Shown piece by piece: positions 35,255-46,809 of a stretch of DNA of 64,000 bases. Numbering within the stretch: position 1 is the first letter of the stretch; every line of letters starts with the position of its first letter. This DNA is from Laetiporus sulphureus 93-53. Lineage: Eukaryota; Basidiomycota; Agaricomycetes; Polyporales; Laetiporaceae. The position numbers and the translations under genes were made by a program. The stretch spans positions 265,030 through 329,029 of the forward strand of contig NW_024468522.1 of the NCBI RefSeq assembly GCF_001632365.1, read 5' to 3'. The notes under the pieces were generated by a model. The model had not been told where the DNA came from and did not search any database. It saw nothing but the letters and a program-made list of their open reading frames with translations.

Positions 35255-38200
35255 TCAGTTGGTCAAGCCTTTTACTCTCCCCTTCAACCATATATCTTTC
35301 AACTCCACCGACTGAATCCCCTCTGCGTCGCCCGTTTTCTTCCAATTCGACACCAGATCCTTCGCCTCCACCGGTGGGACATCCTGGTCCCTCGTCCCCA
35401 CCGTTACATGCAGCGTTTCCTTCGCCTCTTCAGGCAGCTTTGACAAAAACTCGGCCCCCTTCCCCTCCGGGTCCGCCTCATCCCCGTGCACTGCCAGATC
35501 CTCGACCGTCACCGCCATAATCCGATCATTCCACACCAAGTGCCCAAGGCGGAACGTGAACAACGGCGGCGCCGCGGAGAGGTACAGCTCCTTGCAGCAC
35601 TCCCAAAGCGGTGTCTCCTCAGGGAGCGACTTCTTGTGGACGAGAGTGATGTGCGGCAGCGAAGCGACGCGCTTCTTCTGCACGAGCGCGTCCCAGAACC
35701 ACTTCCCTGATGCGGGCACCCCGGGCTCTGCAAGACGCGAGCCGAGCACCTCGGACAGATCTACCTCGACGAGGATTCCGTAGTACCGCACGGTAGCCTC
35801 TTTCGCCTTCACTTCACGTCTGCTAGTCGGCTCGTACGCGCGCGCAATGGCCAGTGCGCGCCCCATCGCCTCTGCATCAGGCCGCTGCACGCCAAGAATG
35901 CGCACGCACGCGTCGACCGCGCGTGCGAGCGCGTCTCCGAGGCTCTCCTCCCAGTCCATCTCTACCGAGACGTCCACCTCGTCGTCCGTGAGCTCCTCGG
36001 CCTGTTTCAGGAACTGCCAAATGACCTCCTCGTAGCTCTTGTTGTGCACATCTGCGCGCAGGGTCTGGTGCTTCTCGCCGCGCTGAAGGATGCGGTCGCC
36101 GCAGACGCGGTGGATCGTGGAGAGCGGGACGTCGAAGGACCAGTTGAGCGCCATGAGCCGGACGGGCGGCTTGAAATTCTTCACCGCATCGCGCAGCTGT
36201 TTACGATGCTGTCTCAAGTGGTTGTTTCTATGCAGAGATCCCGGTGAGCATAGGTTGGGATGCAAGACTAAGAGACATACTTGTCGGCGATGACAACATC
36301 GTGTGTCTTGAGCAGGTTCACGACGTTTTTGACAAAAATAGGGGCAGCCTTCTTTGAAGCGATGTCGTCGCTCTGCGTATGTCCGAATCCAAACAGATGA
36401 CTCAGTGCCACCGCAATGGTCGTCTTGCCTACGCCCAGGGTGAGCCGTGATGCTTTACTTGGGAAGTGATTGAAATAGACAAACCAACTCCCGGGACTGC
36501 CACCGGCAAAATGATCGTCTTGCCAAACTGCGTCCCATCCGCGCTCGTCACGATCCCGTTGTCCGCCTCCTCTCTCTCGCTCTCCTTCTCCGCAAGGTTA
36601 TGTCCTTCCTCCGTTTCCAGCCACTTCAAGAACCGATCCCTCGTCGCGATGATACCCCTCCCCTTCGTATAATCTTTAAACTGCTCCCTGTCTCGTTTGA
36701 TCTCATCGATCACCCACTTCACATACAACCGCGTCTCCTTTCGTCTCAGCTTGCTCTTCGGGGCGTTCGACATCGTGGGCCCTTTTGACAGCAAAATCTT
36801 CGTCACCTCCCGCCAGTCGCGATACATCATGTACGGCTCGTCAAACTTGACCTTGAAGAAGAACGACGAGCCTGCTTTGTATGGCGACAGGGACACCGGC
36901 ACGGTCTTGCCGCTTTTACCTGCCGTGGGCGGGTCGACGACGTGCGTGCGCACGACGAATCCCTCCAATGCATCGTCGTTCCACTTGCCCGCACGCCCGA
37001 TCTCCTCTGTGAACGCCTTCACCTGCGGGATCGTCTTGAGTACCGTGGATGGCGTCGGAATGAAGCCCCACTCGTGCGCGAACGCATCAACGATGTCCTG
37101 CGTCATCGTCTTGAACGCGCGCGTACACTCGTTCAGGCCATGCAGGTGCAGGCCCGTTTTCTCTTTTGAGTACGGCAAGACGTGCTCTTCGAACGAGTCG
37201 TCACACAGCTGCGTGCGCGTCAGTACACGTACGTGGGTAGGAGCAGGGAGCGCATACCTCGGCGACGGCGGTCCAGTTTTTCTCCCATAGTACAGCTGCG
37301 AGCTGCTGGTCAGTCTTGCCTTTATCTGCGAGGTGCTTCCGCAGCCACCGTTCGCCAACTTGCGCGTGGCTCTCGCCGTCACGGCCACCGGGACCAAGTG
37401 CGTGCTTGGAGGTGACGAGGAGCTTCGACGGCGTGAGCGCGGCGATGAATATGATGCACCCGTTTGATTTGAGCGTCAGGGTGTACGGAGCGCAGGTGTG
37501 TGCCTCGAGAGATGCCCACTGTGATAGCGGTCTGGTAAGCAAGGAAACACTGGAAAAGGATGTCAGTATTCCGTGGAAAGCTTCGCTGCGCAATGAGGGC
37601 GAGAGCAGAGTGTCTCAAGTCGTACTAGCATGAAAGGGACCGTGTAGTAGATTCGCACACCACACGGGAACTATTGAAGACAGCCATTATGACACCATGT
37701 GATGTGATGTCTCCATGACCGACTGAGCAATGTGCGCCGGGAAATTGTGCGCCGGGAACGATTTTTAGATGAATACAGGTACATTCCAGCCTGAAGGTTC
37801 TCATTCCATGGTCGAAGTATGTGCGCCACAGTTGGAGGTATGGGTGCATCCGCAGAGATATGACAATCTTGCGCGGCACTGCGAAAACCCAAGAACCGTA
37901 GGTACTGATATACAGAGATCTCGCCCTCGCCACATTTCAAAGCTTGCCACGGAATGATATGTAGGAAATATGACATACTGTTGTCCACGGCACTTCGCCA
38001 ATGTTGAAGAACTTGTCGTAGCCTCTGGCCACAATGCGATGCTTGAGACGGCCTTTGACGTTGACCTCCATAGTGAAGAGGCCACGCGCAAGAGTTGGGA
38101 ATGGCGAAGGGACATCATAGTACTTGAATTCGTTCATCTTCCAGCTCCGAACTATAATATTTGGATCCGCGGGCGCGTGGTACTCGGTCGATCGCACAAG

Positions 38201-38488
38201 CTTTGGGCTCCTCTTCGTGATAGCGAACAGCTCATCCACGAGGTGCGAGTCGACGTCGGTGACTTTGGAGACGGACAGGCTCCCGACTTGCTCTGTAAGC
38301 GATTCCTGCGAGGAAGATTCCGAGGACTCCATGCCTAATCTTCGCGTTTGCGGCACCGTCGTTGCGCAAAATGTTCTGGCTGTACAAATCCTTGGAAATG
38401 GATTGCGAGGAAGATGTCGCGTGAAAGGAAGCCTGCAGAGAGCCGAAATTACAAGCATCAAACTATGGACATTGCTCGGCTCCGCCAC
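35255..38488 (-). CDS. TRL1: Fungal tRNA ligase TRL1 (ligase-kinase-phosphodiesterase)
   Basis: TRL1 heals and seals tRNA halves after intron removal and joins HAC1-type mRNA in the unfolded protein response. Ligase domain: GYDKFFNIGEVPW (exon 1), then after a long intron (37519-37978) the nucleotidyl-transfer lysine motif TLKSNGCIIFIAAL, ALEGFVVRTHV and FFFKVKFDEPYMMYRDW. Kinase domain: P-loop AVPGVGKTT, itself split by an intron at about 36434-36488, then SDDIASKK. Phosphodiesterase domain: two histidine motifs LPHITLVHK (about 35660) and ETLHVTVGT (about 35415). The stop is at 35255. Start 38488 gives a 52-residue Arg-rich N-terminal extension before MESSESSSQE (38332), a plausible alternative start. 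Confidence 0.92.
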
Positions 38489-39040
38489 CGCAGGCGCTAT
38501 CCTCAGTGTGACAACTGCGTGACCGAGAGCGCGCTTGCGTCACACCCTTCGGAGCGCCCGTGAAGCGCCCAAGTTTTCTCCTCGTAGTATTTTTCACCAC
38601 ATTTCCCGACAATCGTCTCACTCGTTGTCCAACGATTGACTGGGAGTGGGAAAATTTTCCATCTCGGCTGAGGGTTGTTAGTGTTCAAACGTTCACTAGC
38701 ACTCTTGAATTGCAGTTATAGGTTCTCGGGCCGTAGAGCGAGCGCAGGATCGCAGCTGACCCACCCGTCGCCGAATAGCAGCTGACTAGTCTGCGCTCGG
38801 ACTATGACGTGGGTTCTTATTCAGGACTACATCTCAGGCCGTCAACGTTCAACGTTTAAACGTACGTAAGCTAGCGTCAGACCTTCCGCCGACACCATGA
38901 CGCGTCGAACGGCATCTTGGTCTATCTAGGCTAGGTAACGGACGACGGTGTGTATATAAGGCGACTGTGGAACAGATAAGTTCATTGCCACTCGGAACTG
39001 CACGGTTTTAGGGAGAAACGGCAACAACAAGACATTGAAC
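38489..39040. promoter_or_regulatory. Divergent promoter region, TRL1 and aldo-keto reductase
   Basis: About 550 bases between divergent starts. A TATA-like TATATAAG lies at 38953-38960, 81 bases before the reductase ATG. No TATA is obvious towards TRL1. Confidence 0.5.
38953..38960 (+). promoter_or_regulatory. TATA box of aldo-keto reductase gene
   Basis: TATATAAG at a distance from the ATG (39041) that leaves a leader of about 50 bases. It is a rare clear TATA element in this window. Confidence 0.55.
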
Positions 39041-40697
39041 ATGATCCACACTACCACTCATCTCGGAGGGACTGCCAGCGACGTTGTCGTTGGCAAGGTA
39101 GCGGTATGTCTCATAGCGGGGAATGACTTTCTCCAGGGTCGCTTATCATACGCCCACCGTTGTAGCATGGCTTGATGATGATGACGTCGGCAACGTTTCC
39201 TCCGTACAGCTTGTGGCTACTCATGCTATATTACACAGCTGGAGAGATCCGCAGCATTCTCTCCCAGATGAAGAAGCCTTCGAGGCTATCAAGGCCGGCG
39301 TCGATGCTTTACCTTCCGGTACCAAGATGCTAATCAATAGCGGTACGCTTCCATTGCTAATCACACATGCAGTGCTGAATCATCATTATTCGTGTTGACA
39401 GGTGAATTCTATGGGCCGAATCTCTCTACGGCCAACTTGGAGCTAATCGCCAGGTTCTTCGACAAGTATCCTGAATATGCTGACAAGACCTTCCTGTCGG
39501 TGAAGGTACACTTCATACGTTCATGTGGGCATACTCGGAGCTGATTGGACGGCATTTGGCATCTAGGGCGGTGCAGTAGTCGGCGAGCTGAATATCGATT
39601 CATCGTGTGTACTCTTCAGGATTCCTCGTACGCTCCGTACGACCTGAGACGTTCGTATAGGCCAGAGAACCTCAGACGCAGCGTTGACAAGATCAACTCT
39701 GTCCTTCGCGGCACGAAGAAGTTGGATTTGTTTGAGTCTGCTCGAGTCGACCCGAAGATTCCCATCGAGGAGGCCGTCAAGACGCTGGCGGAACTCGTTA
39801 AGGAGGGAAAATTCAGCCACATTGGCTTGTCTGAATGCAAAGCGGAGACTCTGAGGCGCGCGCACGCCGTGAGTGCTCGCCACCATCGGTTGACTGACAA
39901 TGGACTAAAAGCAGCTCTGCTAGGTTCATCCCATCTCGATCGTCGAGATTGAAGTCAGCCTTTGGTCTTACGAGGAAGAGACCAAAAAGGGTGGGTAGTT
40001 CGGTCGTTCTGGAAGGCATAGCTAATGGTAGCTGTCTAGTCATTGCTGCAGCCAAGGAGCTGGGCATCGCAGTCGCTGCATACTCGTATGTCCTTTTGGT
40101 ATCCCTCGAGATTGAATCATTGCTGACGAGTCCTGTGCAGCCCATTGGGAAGAGGCTTCTTGACTGGTTCTATCAAGAAAACTGACGATCTAACTGGTGA
40201 GTGTGCCTCGCATTCACAAAAAAAGATTTGACGAATGCATTCGCAATCGCAGATGGCGATTTTCGCCGACAGATGACCCGTTTCCGCGAAGAGGTGACCA
40301 TACCACAGTCTCTTCTAGACACGCGGGCTGATCAGAATGTTCCACGTGGTGCAGCACATCGAACAGAACCTGGCGTTCGTGGAAGCTCTAAAGGCTATCG
40401 CAGCAAAGAAGAACATTACACCAGCCCAGATCGCGATCGCTTGGGTCTCATCTCTCGGAGAGCATGTGATCCCTCTTCCCGGCTCGTCGTGCGTACTTTG
40501 GCCATTGATGCTTGCTATCAGTGTAACTGACCACGAATCGGGATAGTAACAAGAAGCGCACTCTTGAGAACCTCGCCGCAGCGGATATTGTCCTGACGGA
40601 GGCTGACAAGGCTGAGATTGCCAAGGTCATGTCCGAGCATCACATCAAGGGCGATCGTTACTTCGGTAATGATGCTGCTGCGATGCTGTGGGGTTGA
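39041..40697 (+). CDS. Aldo-keto reductase (pyridoxal reductase-like, AKR8 group)
   Basis: AKRs reduce aldehydes or ketones with NADPH on a TIM barrel. The joined protein starts [20 protein letters not shown], then [22 protein letters not shown], the catalytic Tyr block MLINSGEFYG (about 39333-39412), the catalytic Lys in [75 protein letters not shown] and the NADPH-binding end [20 protein letters not shown]...PLPGSS. It ends DAAAMLWG. At least ten small introns interrupt it. The HGL...T start and the C-terminal block resemble yeast-type pyridoxal reductases, but substrate choice cannot be read from sequence. Confidence 0.85.
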
Positions 40698-40740
40698 AGG
40701 GGATGGATGAAGCTTGATCGATTTTTAACGTTCGTTCTCG

Positions 40741-41124
40741 CTAGTTATGATTACGTTTCATCTCAAAAAAAGAGAAATGTTCAAAGCTTGTATAAGAGTA
40801 GTCTTCTGGGTAAAATGATATGCTATCTGTACATCTCACCGGCAAAAGAACGAGAGCATTCGTAGACAGACCATGCCGCAGAATCTGCAGGACGACAGAA
40901 GCACCCAGACTCAAACCCAATATCCCGAAAAACTTAATGAATAAATGAACAGTACTCAAGCCAGCCTCGAACAGTGCATCAGCGGCTTCTGCCCGTATAA
41001 TAGGTTCGACCGTTTCGTAGATTGCCTCCTTGGCACTTGCCTCTGAGAGCGCGGATTTAGCGAGAAGGTTCCTCGAGCTCAAGACACCGGGCCGAGGCCT
41101 GCTAAGAAGAGATCGCCACGCCAA
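40741..41124 (-). CDS. Small putative mitochondrial membrane protein
   Basis: A 127-codon single open frame with no recognised family. The N-terminus MAWRSLLSRPRPGVLSSRNL is Arg/Ser-rich without acidic residues, like a mitochondrial targeting sequence. An Ala/Glu-rich amphipathic stretch (ALSEASAKEAIYETVEPIIR) and one hydrophobic helix (FIKFFGILGLSLGASVVLQI) follow. The last 40 residues look unlike coding sequence, so a C-terminal intron may have been missed. It is convergent with the reductase, only 43 bases away. Confidence 0.5.
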   Translation of the reverse strand: MAWRSLLSRPRPGVLSSRNLLAKSALSEASAKEAIYETVEPIIRAEAADALFEAGLSTVHLFIKFFGILGLSLGASVVLQILRHGLSTNALVLLPVRCTDSISFYPEDYSYTSFEHFSFFEMKRNHN

Positions 41125-41778
41125 CTATAGCACACCCCCCCTCCCCCTGCGTAAGTCGTGCGACGATGCAATGTCCGCGGTGACCACCGGAGTACAATTA
41201 AGGCGTTGCCGGTGGGGAGCACGACATGGCCATGGTAGTAATAGTATCTGCCATGGCAAATGAGGGGAAAAAAGCAAAATATAATGAAAAGTGGTGGGGC
41301 GAGGGGGAACCGAACCGGGTACTAGTACCCCAATTCAATCCGCATCGGCAAGCAGCAGGAGCAAACTTATCACATACTGTCATACCTACCCAACTGGTCC
41401 AACAGTCCCCACTATGTGCGTTCAAATTCGCACCGTGGCATTCGATTAAAGCATGGAACCCTCGATTTCGTATAGCCGCAAGTTTTTAAGGAAGGAACAC
41501 ATGGAAATCGGGACCTCTATCTTAGAAAAAGCGAGAGTAAGGAAGCTGGCATAGGAATGATTGGAGGTACCTTGCGGAGGTACGGTATTACCAGGGAATC
41601 TGAAGTCCGATCTGTTTTCCGCGACGGTGTTTTCCGCTTTCTGCTGTGGCTGCATGCTGTGGCACCAACCCCGGCTTGCGTTCCTCACCGTCTCCAAGTC
41701 GGCTCTGGTCGATTCGTGCGCTCAAGCCAACTCACTGTCTTCCTACACTATCTGTGTATTTTGTAGCTCGTCGGCGCC
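41125..41778. other. Divergent intergenic region before EXO70
   Basis: About 650 bases. Frames on both strands are short and unrecognised. It should hold the promoters of the small protein and EXO70. Confidence 0.4.
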
Positions 41779-44263
41779 ATGGATGACGAAACAGCAGAGA
41801 TTGAACTGGTACAGTACTCGTGGTAGTATTGACTCTCGCAAGCTGAGATCCTTCTCGCAGCTGGAGCAGAACCTCAATAAGACGCATCAGGTATCACAGA
41901 GGATGACTTGTAAGTATGCTAAAGCTCTCGCCATGTCGCGAGTTATGCAACCTTGCAGCGATACTCTCCAGCTTCGACACTCGCCTTGTGAAACTCGAGA
42001 AGTCCATTCTGCCACTGTACACTTCCACCCAACAGCTCACCAGACGAGCGAAGAGTAAGTCTGCAGAGAACGTGAACCAAGCAAGCGTTGAAGCTGAGAA
42101 CAGACATCGAGAGTGCGCTCATGAAGATCGACGAGATTGCCAGCTACCAGGAAGGTATTGCTGCTGAGGAAGCTCTGATTCTGCGCGGGTACGTGGGTTC
42201 AGTAATATCTCTATATTGAAACATCACGAAGGTTCGCTTCAGCCCACAACAAGGGCAATTGCAGGATTATATAGAGGTTATGCAGCGCATGAACGTGACC
42301 ATTGCGTTCGGCGCCACCGATGGCGGTGCTCGCGAAACCGTACGTGTTAACCCAGCAGTAACCCATGCTTATATGAATCCTCTTGACTTTTTCAGGCACG
42401 CCTCATCGAGACCGGCGCGAGGAAGCTCATCCATCTCTACACCAAGCTTGTCGCAGAGGGCTCCTCCGGGACGCCCGTCAACGGCCCCGAGTTTGAGCCT
42501 ATCCCCTTCCCGCCCGCCGTCCTTGCCTCGCTACATCCGCTCGTCGACTTCCTCCGCAGACTACCCCTCCCGTCGACGCACCCGTCGCACCCCGCTGCGC
42601 CTGCGATCCAGGCGGCACTCAAGGAGGCACAGAAGGGCTACGGCGACATGCGCGGTGCATGGTCGAAGAAATGTCTCGAGGTGTACGGAAAACGCGTGTC
42701 GGAACGCGCGAGTAGCGTCGACGGGCTGGTGGCGGGGCACGATTTTGAGAAGTTGGTGCAGAATATCATGGACGTTGCCGAGGTGCGTTTGCGAGTCCAT
42801 CACTTGTAAGTTGGTGTGCTCATAGCGGATGCAGGATGAGTATCACCTCCTAACCGAGCTCGCACCTCTCATCGCTCCCGCAATGATCGCCTCGACATAC
42901 ACCACTCTGCTCAACCCGCTCATTTCCCTTTTCTCCAACACTCTTTCGTCCCTGAGCACACTGATCAAGCGCTCGCTGCATAGATACACGCTGCATGCGC
43001 TCGCACTGTACACTGCGCTTAATGGCGCTCAAAGTCGCTGGGACGAAGTTGTGTGGCGGCCCGCGGGGCGCAAGGAGAACGAGCTAAAGGATGGGGTGCA
43101 GACGATCAGGGGCCTCTGCCAGCGTAGCTTTCCCGAATTCCTTGCGGACATTAAGATGGCGGCGAGCAGCAGCCAGGGCGAGTTGAGCACAGGTGTGATT
43201 GATATCACGATATCGGTGAGCGTGGTTCGAGTTGCGTTGATATGCACCAGTTTTGATTGTTGGCGTAGACCGTAGAATATCTGGAGCGGCTGCCTGAGGT
43301 GCGCGGCGCTGTGGGCCCAATGTTGCTCTCGCTCGGCGATGGCAACTGGAAGATGGGCGAAGGCGCACAGGTCGGAAAGAAAGCTCCGAGGACAACAGAG
43401 ATTAACGAGCAGACCATCCTGGAGCATTTTACTTGTAAGTCCACGCCATTAACGCCAGACAGCCATAGACTGACTGGGTCGCAGTCGACATTGTCAATAT
43501 GATCGTCAACACGCTTCAGGCGCTGTCCAAGTCGAACAAGCGGCCCGCGTTCGGATCCATCTTTCTGCTCAACAATGTCTCGTACCTTCTCACTCGCCTT
43601 CTGCTCAAGCCGAAGCACCCGGAAATCTCCGGGCTGCTCTCCAAACCAGCGCAGGACATTCTGCGGTCAAACTTCCGCACGGCGAAGGCCGCCTATTTCG
43701 ACTCGAACTTTTCGCCGCTCCTACAGACGCTCGGAGATGACCGCGACAAGAGCAAGAGTGCGACGAAGGAGAAGTTCACTCGGTTCTTTGACTTGTTTGA
43801 CGAGGTTGCGGAGCGTCATCATTTGGCGAGGGTGCTGCATGATGACGATCAGGGGAGAGAGACTGTTGCGGATGAGGCAGTCAAGTTGGTCGTGCCGTCG
43901 TTGCAGAAGTTCATACAGAAGAATCTCGGCAAGGAATTTAGCAAGAGTGAGTATTCACTTGTTGTGGATCTTGGTTGTTTGGTGCTGACTGAGGACGTGT
44001 TCCCGCAGATCCGAAGAAATGTGAGTATTGAGCATGATTCTGCCATCCCATGTCCGCTGATTGTGCGATCCTTTCTTAGACATCAAGATGTCAGCAGAAG
44101 AAGTCGAGTCCCTGATCAAGAGCTTCTATCTGTATGCCGTCAAACGTTTCCGCCTTGATCTGTCTTTGCTTATTTGCTTTATAGTGATCGAGACAACACC
44201 GTTCCTCCTCCGGCGGAGCGAGCAACAAACAATCTGCTCATTCAAGCTGGCTGGAGCCGCTAG
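41779..44263 (+). CDS. EXO70: Exocyst complex subunit EXO70
   Basis: EXO70 tethers secretory vesicles to the plasma membrane through PI(4,5)P2 and Rho GTPases. The start MDDETAEIEL is followed by the N-terminal coiled coil LEQNLNKTHQVSQRM and LVKLEKSILPLYTSTQQLTR, then SYQEGIAAEEALILRGP, DYIEVMQRMNVTIAF and ARLIETGARKLIHLY. The C-terminal helical domain includes LLTELAPLIAPAMIA, FGSIFLLNNVSYLLTRLL, FRTAKAAYFDSNFSPLLQTL and the family's end block VPSLQKFIQKNLGKEFSKNP with KYIKMSAEEVESLIKSFYLD. About nine introns. The last join (donor after TTC TAT CT near 44130) leads to a stop at 44261-44263. Length is normal for fungi. Confidence 0.92.
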
Positions 44264-45009
44264 CGAATGGCACGCGGAGACATATACCCGAGCTGTGTTG
44301 TGCGTTGCGCACGGCAGTCCGATCGACCGGCCGTAATTTATTGTCGTGGTTTGTTCGCTAAGACAATGCGGATTGTAATGTTATAGCATTTTGGACGGGA
44401 CAACCGACTCGAACATGACACTGAACGTAAGTACTGGACTCTACGTGTGAGTCGAAGAAGTCGTTGAGTCCGTCAAAAGTGTGAAAGGGTTGTGAACAAC
44501 CTTGAATCAGAATCTTGCATCCGTGTAGCGGATTAATGCTAATATGTCGTGTGAATTTACATTACATAAATTATTCAGGTTGTTGCTTAGTATCCAACCT
44601 AATTCTCCCTGCGTGCACTCACAACAAAGAAAGTACAACTCTCGTTGCAGGAAGGGCGTTAGAACTGAGTCGAATAATCCAGCCTTCCTTGTCAAGCGAA
44701 GAGTTTTGGAGAAAGGGGCCCATTTTGTACCCTTGCTGTGCATGAATTTCTGCGAAACTAACTCAGGAAATGAATAGAGGGGGAAGTCTAAGGGAACCCA
44801 TAATTGTTCGCGCCTTTTTCACAATAGGAATCCTTCTTTGCGGTGACTCTAGCTTGCTGCGATCTAGTGTCAGACGCAGTCGTGCATAGCAATATCTTCA
44901 AGGCTTCTCCGAGTTTCGCCGTATGACACTCCACCGATGACCGGAAGTAGATCCCGGCAGGTGTTCCTCAGTCCCACATCGCCATCCGCGCACTGCGGGC
45001 CCGGTGAAC
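44264..45009. other. Intergenic downstream of EXO70
   Basis: No gene is recognised in this stretch of about 750 bases. Frames at 44507-44777 overlap on both strands and look random. Confidence 0.4.
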
Positions 45010-45685
45010 TTTGATCGAAACGTGCGCCAGAGTGGCTGGGCTGGTAATAGTACCGGTAACTCCTTGGACACGAATCGCATCGAGGACCGGGATGTTCTCA
45101 GGTTTTCGCAGCACGGTGTTCCCGCCTTAGTGGCATCGAGCGGATACGAAGAACCTTAAATTAAATGGGCGAGGCATATTTAGCAAATGCTGTCAAATCT
45201 TCGAAGAGTGCCACAGGAGGGACGAATAGCGATTTCGTTCCGGTAACACCAATGTACATGGCCCCGGATCCGAACTCCTATTATGCCTCGACGTTCATGC
45301 CAATGACCGACTCATATACCACAGTGACAGCTCAGCAATTTCAACCTCAGCTACAGCCTATGCAAGATCTGGTGTCGTTCCTGCCTGGCGATGATCAAGA
45401 ACCAGGCTTAGAGTCATTTGTTCCGGATAACATGCTGGAGATGTGGTCAGCCACTCCGAGTGGGTTTGAGTAGGTGTCTGGTTGCTTGAACTATGATGCC
45501 GGATCTCAAGCTATACATTGTCATGCAGGTGGAACGATTGGGATTCGTACATGAGCAACTTATGTAGTGCCCGGACGTTCAAAAGGACAAGCCATTTTAC
45601 TGTACATCTTCTAATGGGTTGCGGAGCATCATCTCCCTCCATACCCCCTTTCACTGATCATATGCAGCCGGACTTATTTCTGTGA
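45010..45685 (+). pseudogene. 3' remnant of a fungal transcription-factor-like gene
   Basis: A frame at 45165-45473 (VKSSKSATGGTNSDFVPVTP, then LVSFLPGDDQEPGLESFVPD, then LEMWSATPSGFE) splices across an intron (about 45470-45527) to WNDWDSYMSNL. This is the usual acidic and aromatic end of Zn2Cys6-type fungal transcription factors. Just upstream, 45017-45160 reads RNVRQSGWAGNSTGNSLDTN and on in another frame, closed by a stop. No DNA-binding domain or middle homology region is found within reach. I read it as a truncated, decayed copy. The family call is by resemblance only. Confidence 0.5.
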
Positions 45686-46809
45686 AAAACATTGTCGTTG
45701 TTCTGCATGGAAGCTATGTGCCTGGTACGTCAAATTCACGTCCTAAAATGACGTCGCTCGTGCGGTGGCCATGCGATACAATCTATAACGGAACATTGTT
45801 TTGTGAGTCGTTCAGCGAATAGACATATTCCAGACGCAGAGGTTGGTGTGGCTGTACATCGCTGACATGGTACGTGGTTCCGGTCGTCATAACCTGAAGA
45901 AGAGATAACAACACTCGTGCCGTGGTTTGCGAAGCGATACGGGTATCTCTGTGGACGTGATGGTCCGAGAGCCGCGTGATTGCCAAAGTGGCGAGCGCTT
46001 CCCAACAATCCAATTTTTTTTGGCTCAATGAGGATCGGGATTGAGACCGGGGAGAAATTCGAAATTCCACAGTGTGCAGCAGTAAGTCCACTTTCTGGAA
46101 TCAAACGGAGAAGTAATTGCGCTCTCAAGAAATCTAGTGCACAAATTGAGATACAGGGCCCGAGTAAACACAGGATAGTTACTAGTGTTTGTGCATATTC
46201 TTAATCGTGTTGGATCACCGAAACGCGACTATGGGAGGAAAGGTAGTATTGGCGGTCTTACGCACACTAATTACGTATCAGAAGGGTCCGAATGATATCT
46301 AGGCAAGCCTTCTGTCATATTCGATCTTCAAGCTTCACGGCACAGTGCAAAATGGCCGGAAACGATGAAGTTGAAGGGCGATTTACTGATAGCGCTGGGC
46401 AGTATGCTTCGATTCGTATTTTCCGATGGCGCATTTAAGCCGCATGGGATGATCGAAGTCTAAGACTGGTGAGGCTGTTAATTTCGTCAATTCAAAGCTC
46501 CTCGCCTCACCCACCACTGAACACAGAAGCGAAATTCATCGGAGAGCGATCGCCGTGTCTTTTACGCGAGCACATTCATTAGATGCACCGGTGTCTAGCT
46601 TTTGAACCCCCATCTGGTACGGTCTCGAGGAAATTGTTCAAGCTCCGTAAGTCATGGCGCACGGTGCATGATCATGATCCTCATGTAACCCACAGTGGTC
46701 TATGTCCCCGTAACTATTGAGGCACGAAGAGGCCATAAGAACGTCCCATCTCCCTGCAGGAGCTCAAGCCCTCGCCGACAATCAGTAGGATCTCCTCGCT
46801 TTCGCAGCT
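45686..46809. other. Intergenic, nothing recognised
   Basis: About 1.1 kb. Minus-strand frames at 45736-46128 overlap each other and match nothing. The right end should hold the promoter of the membrane-protein gene at 46810. Confidence 0.4.

Noticed and set aside
41270..41425. Possible Pol III gene on the minus strand: a B-box-like GGTTCGGTTCC and a following T-run
   Set aside because: No acceptor stem or anticodon arm can be folded and the A-box is poor.
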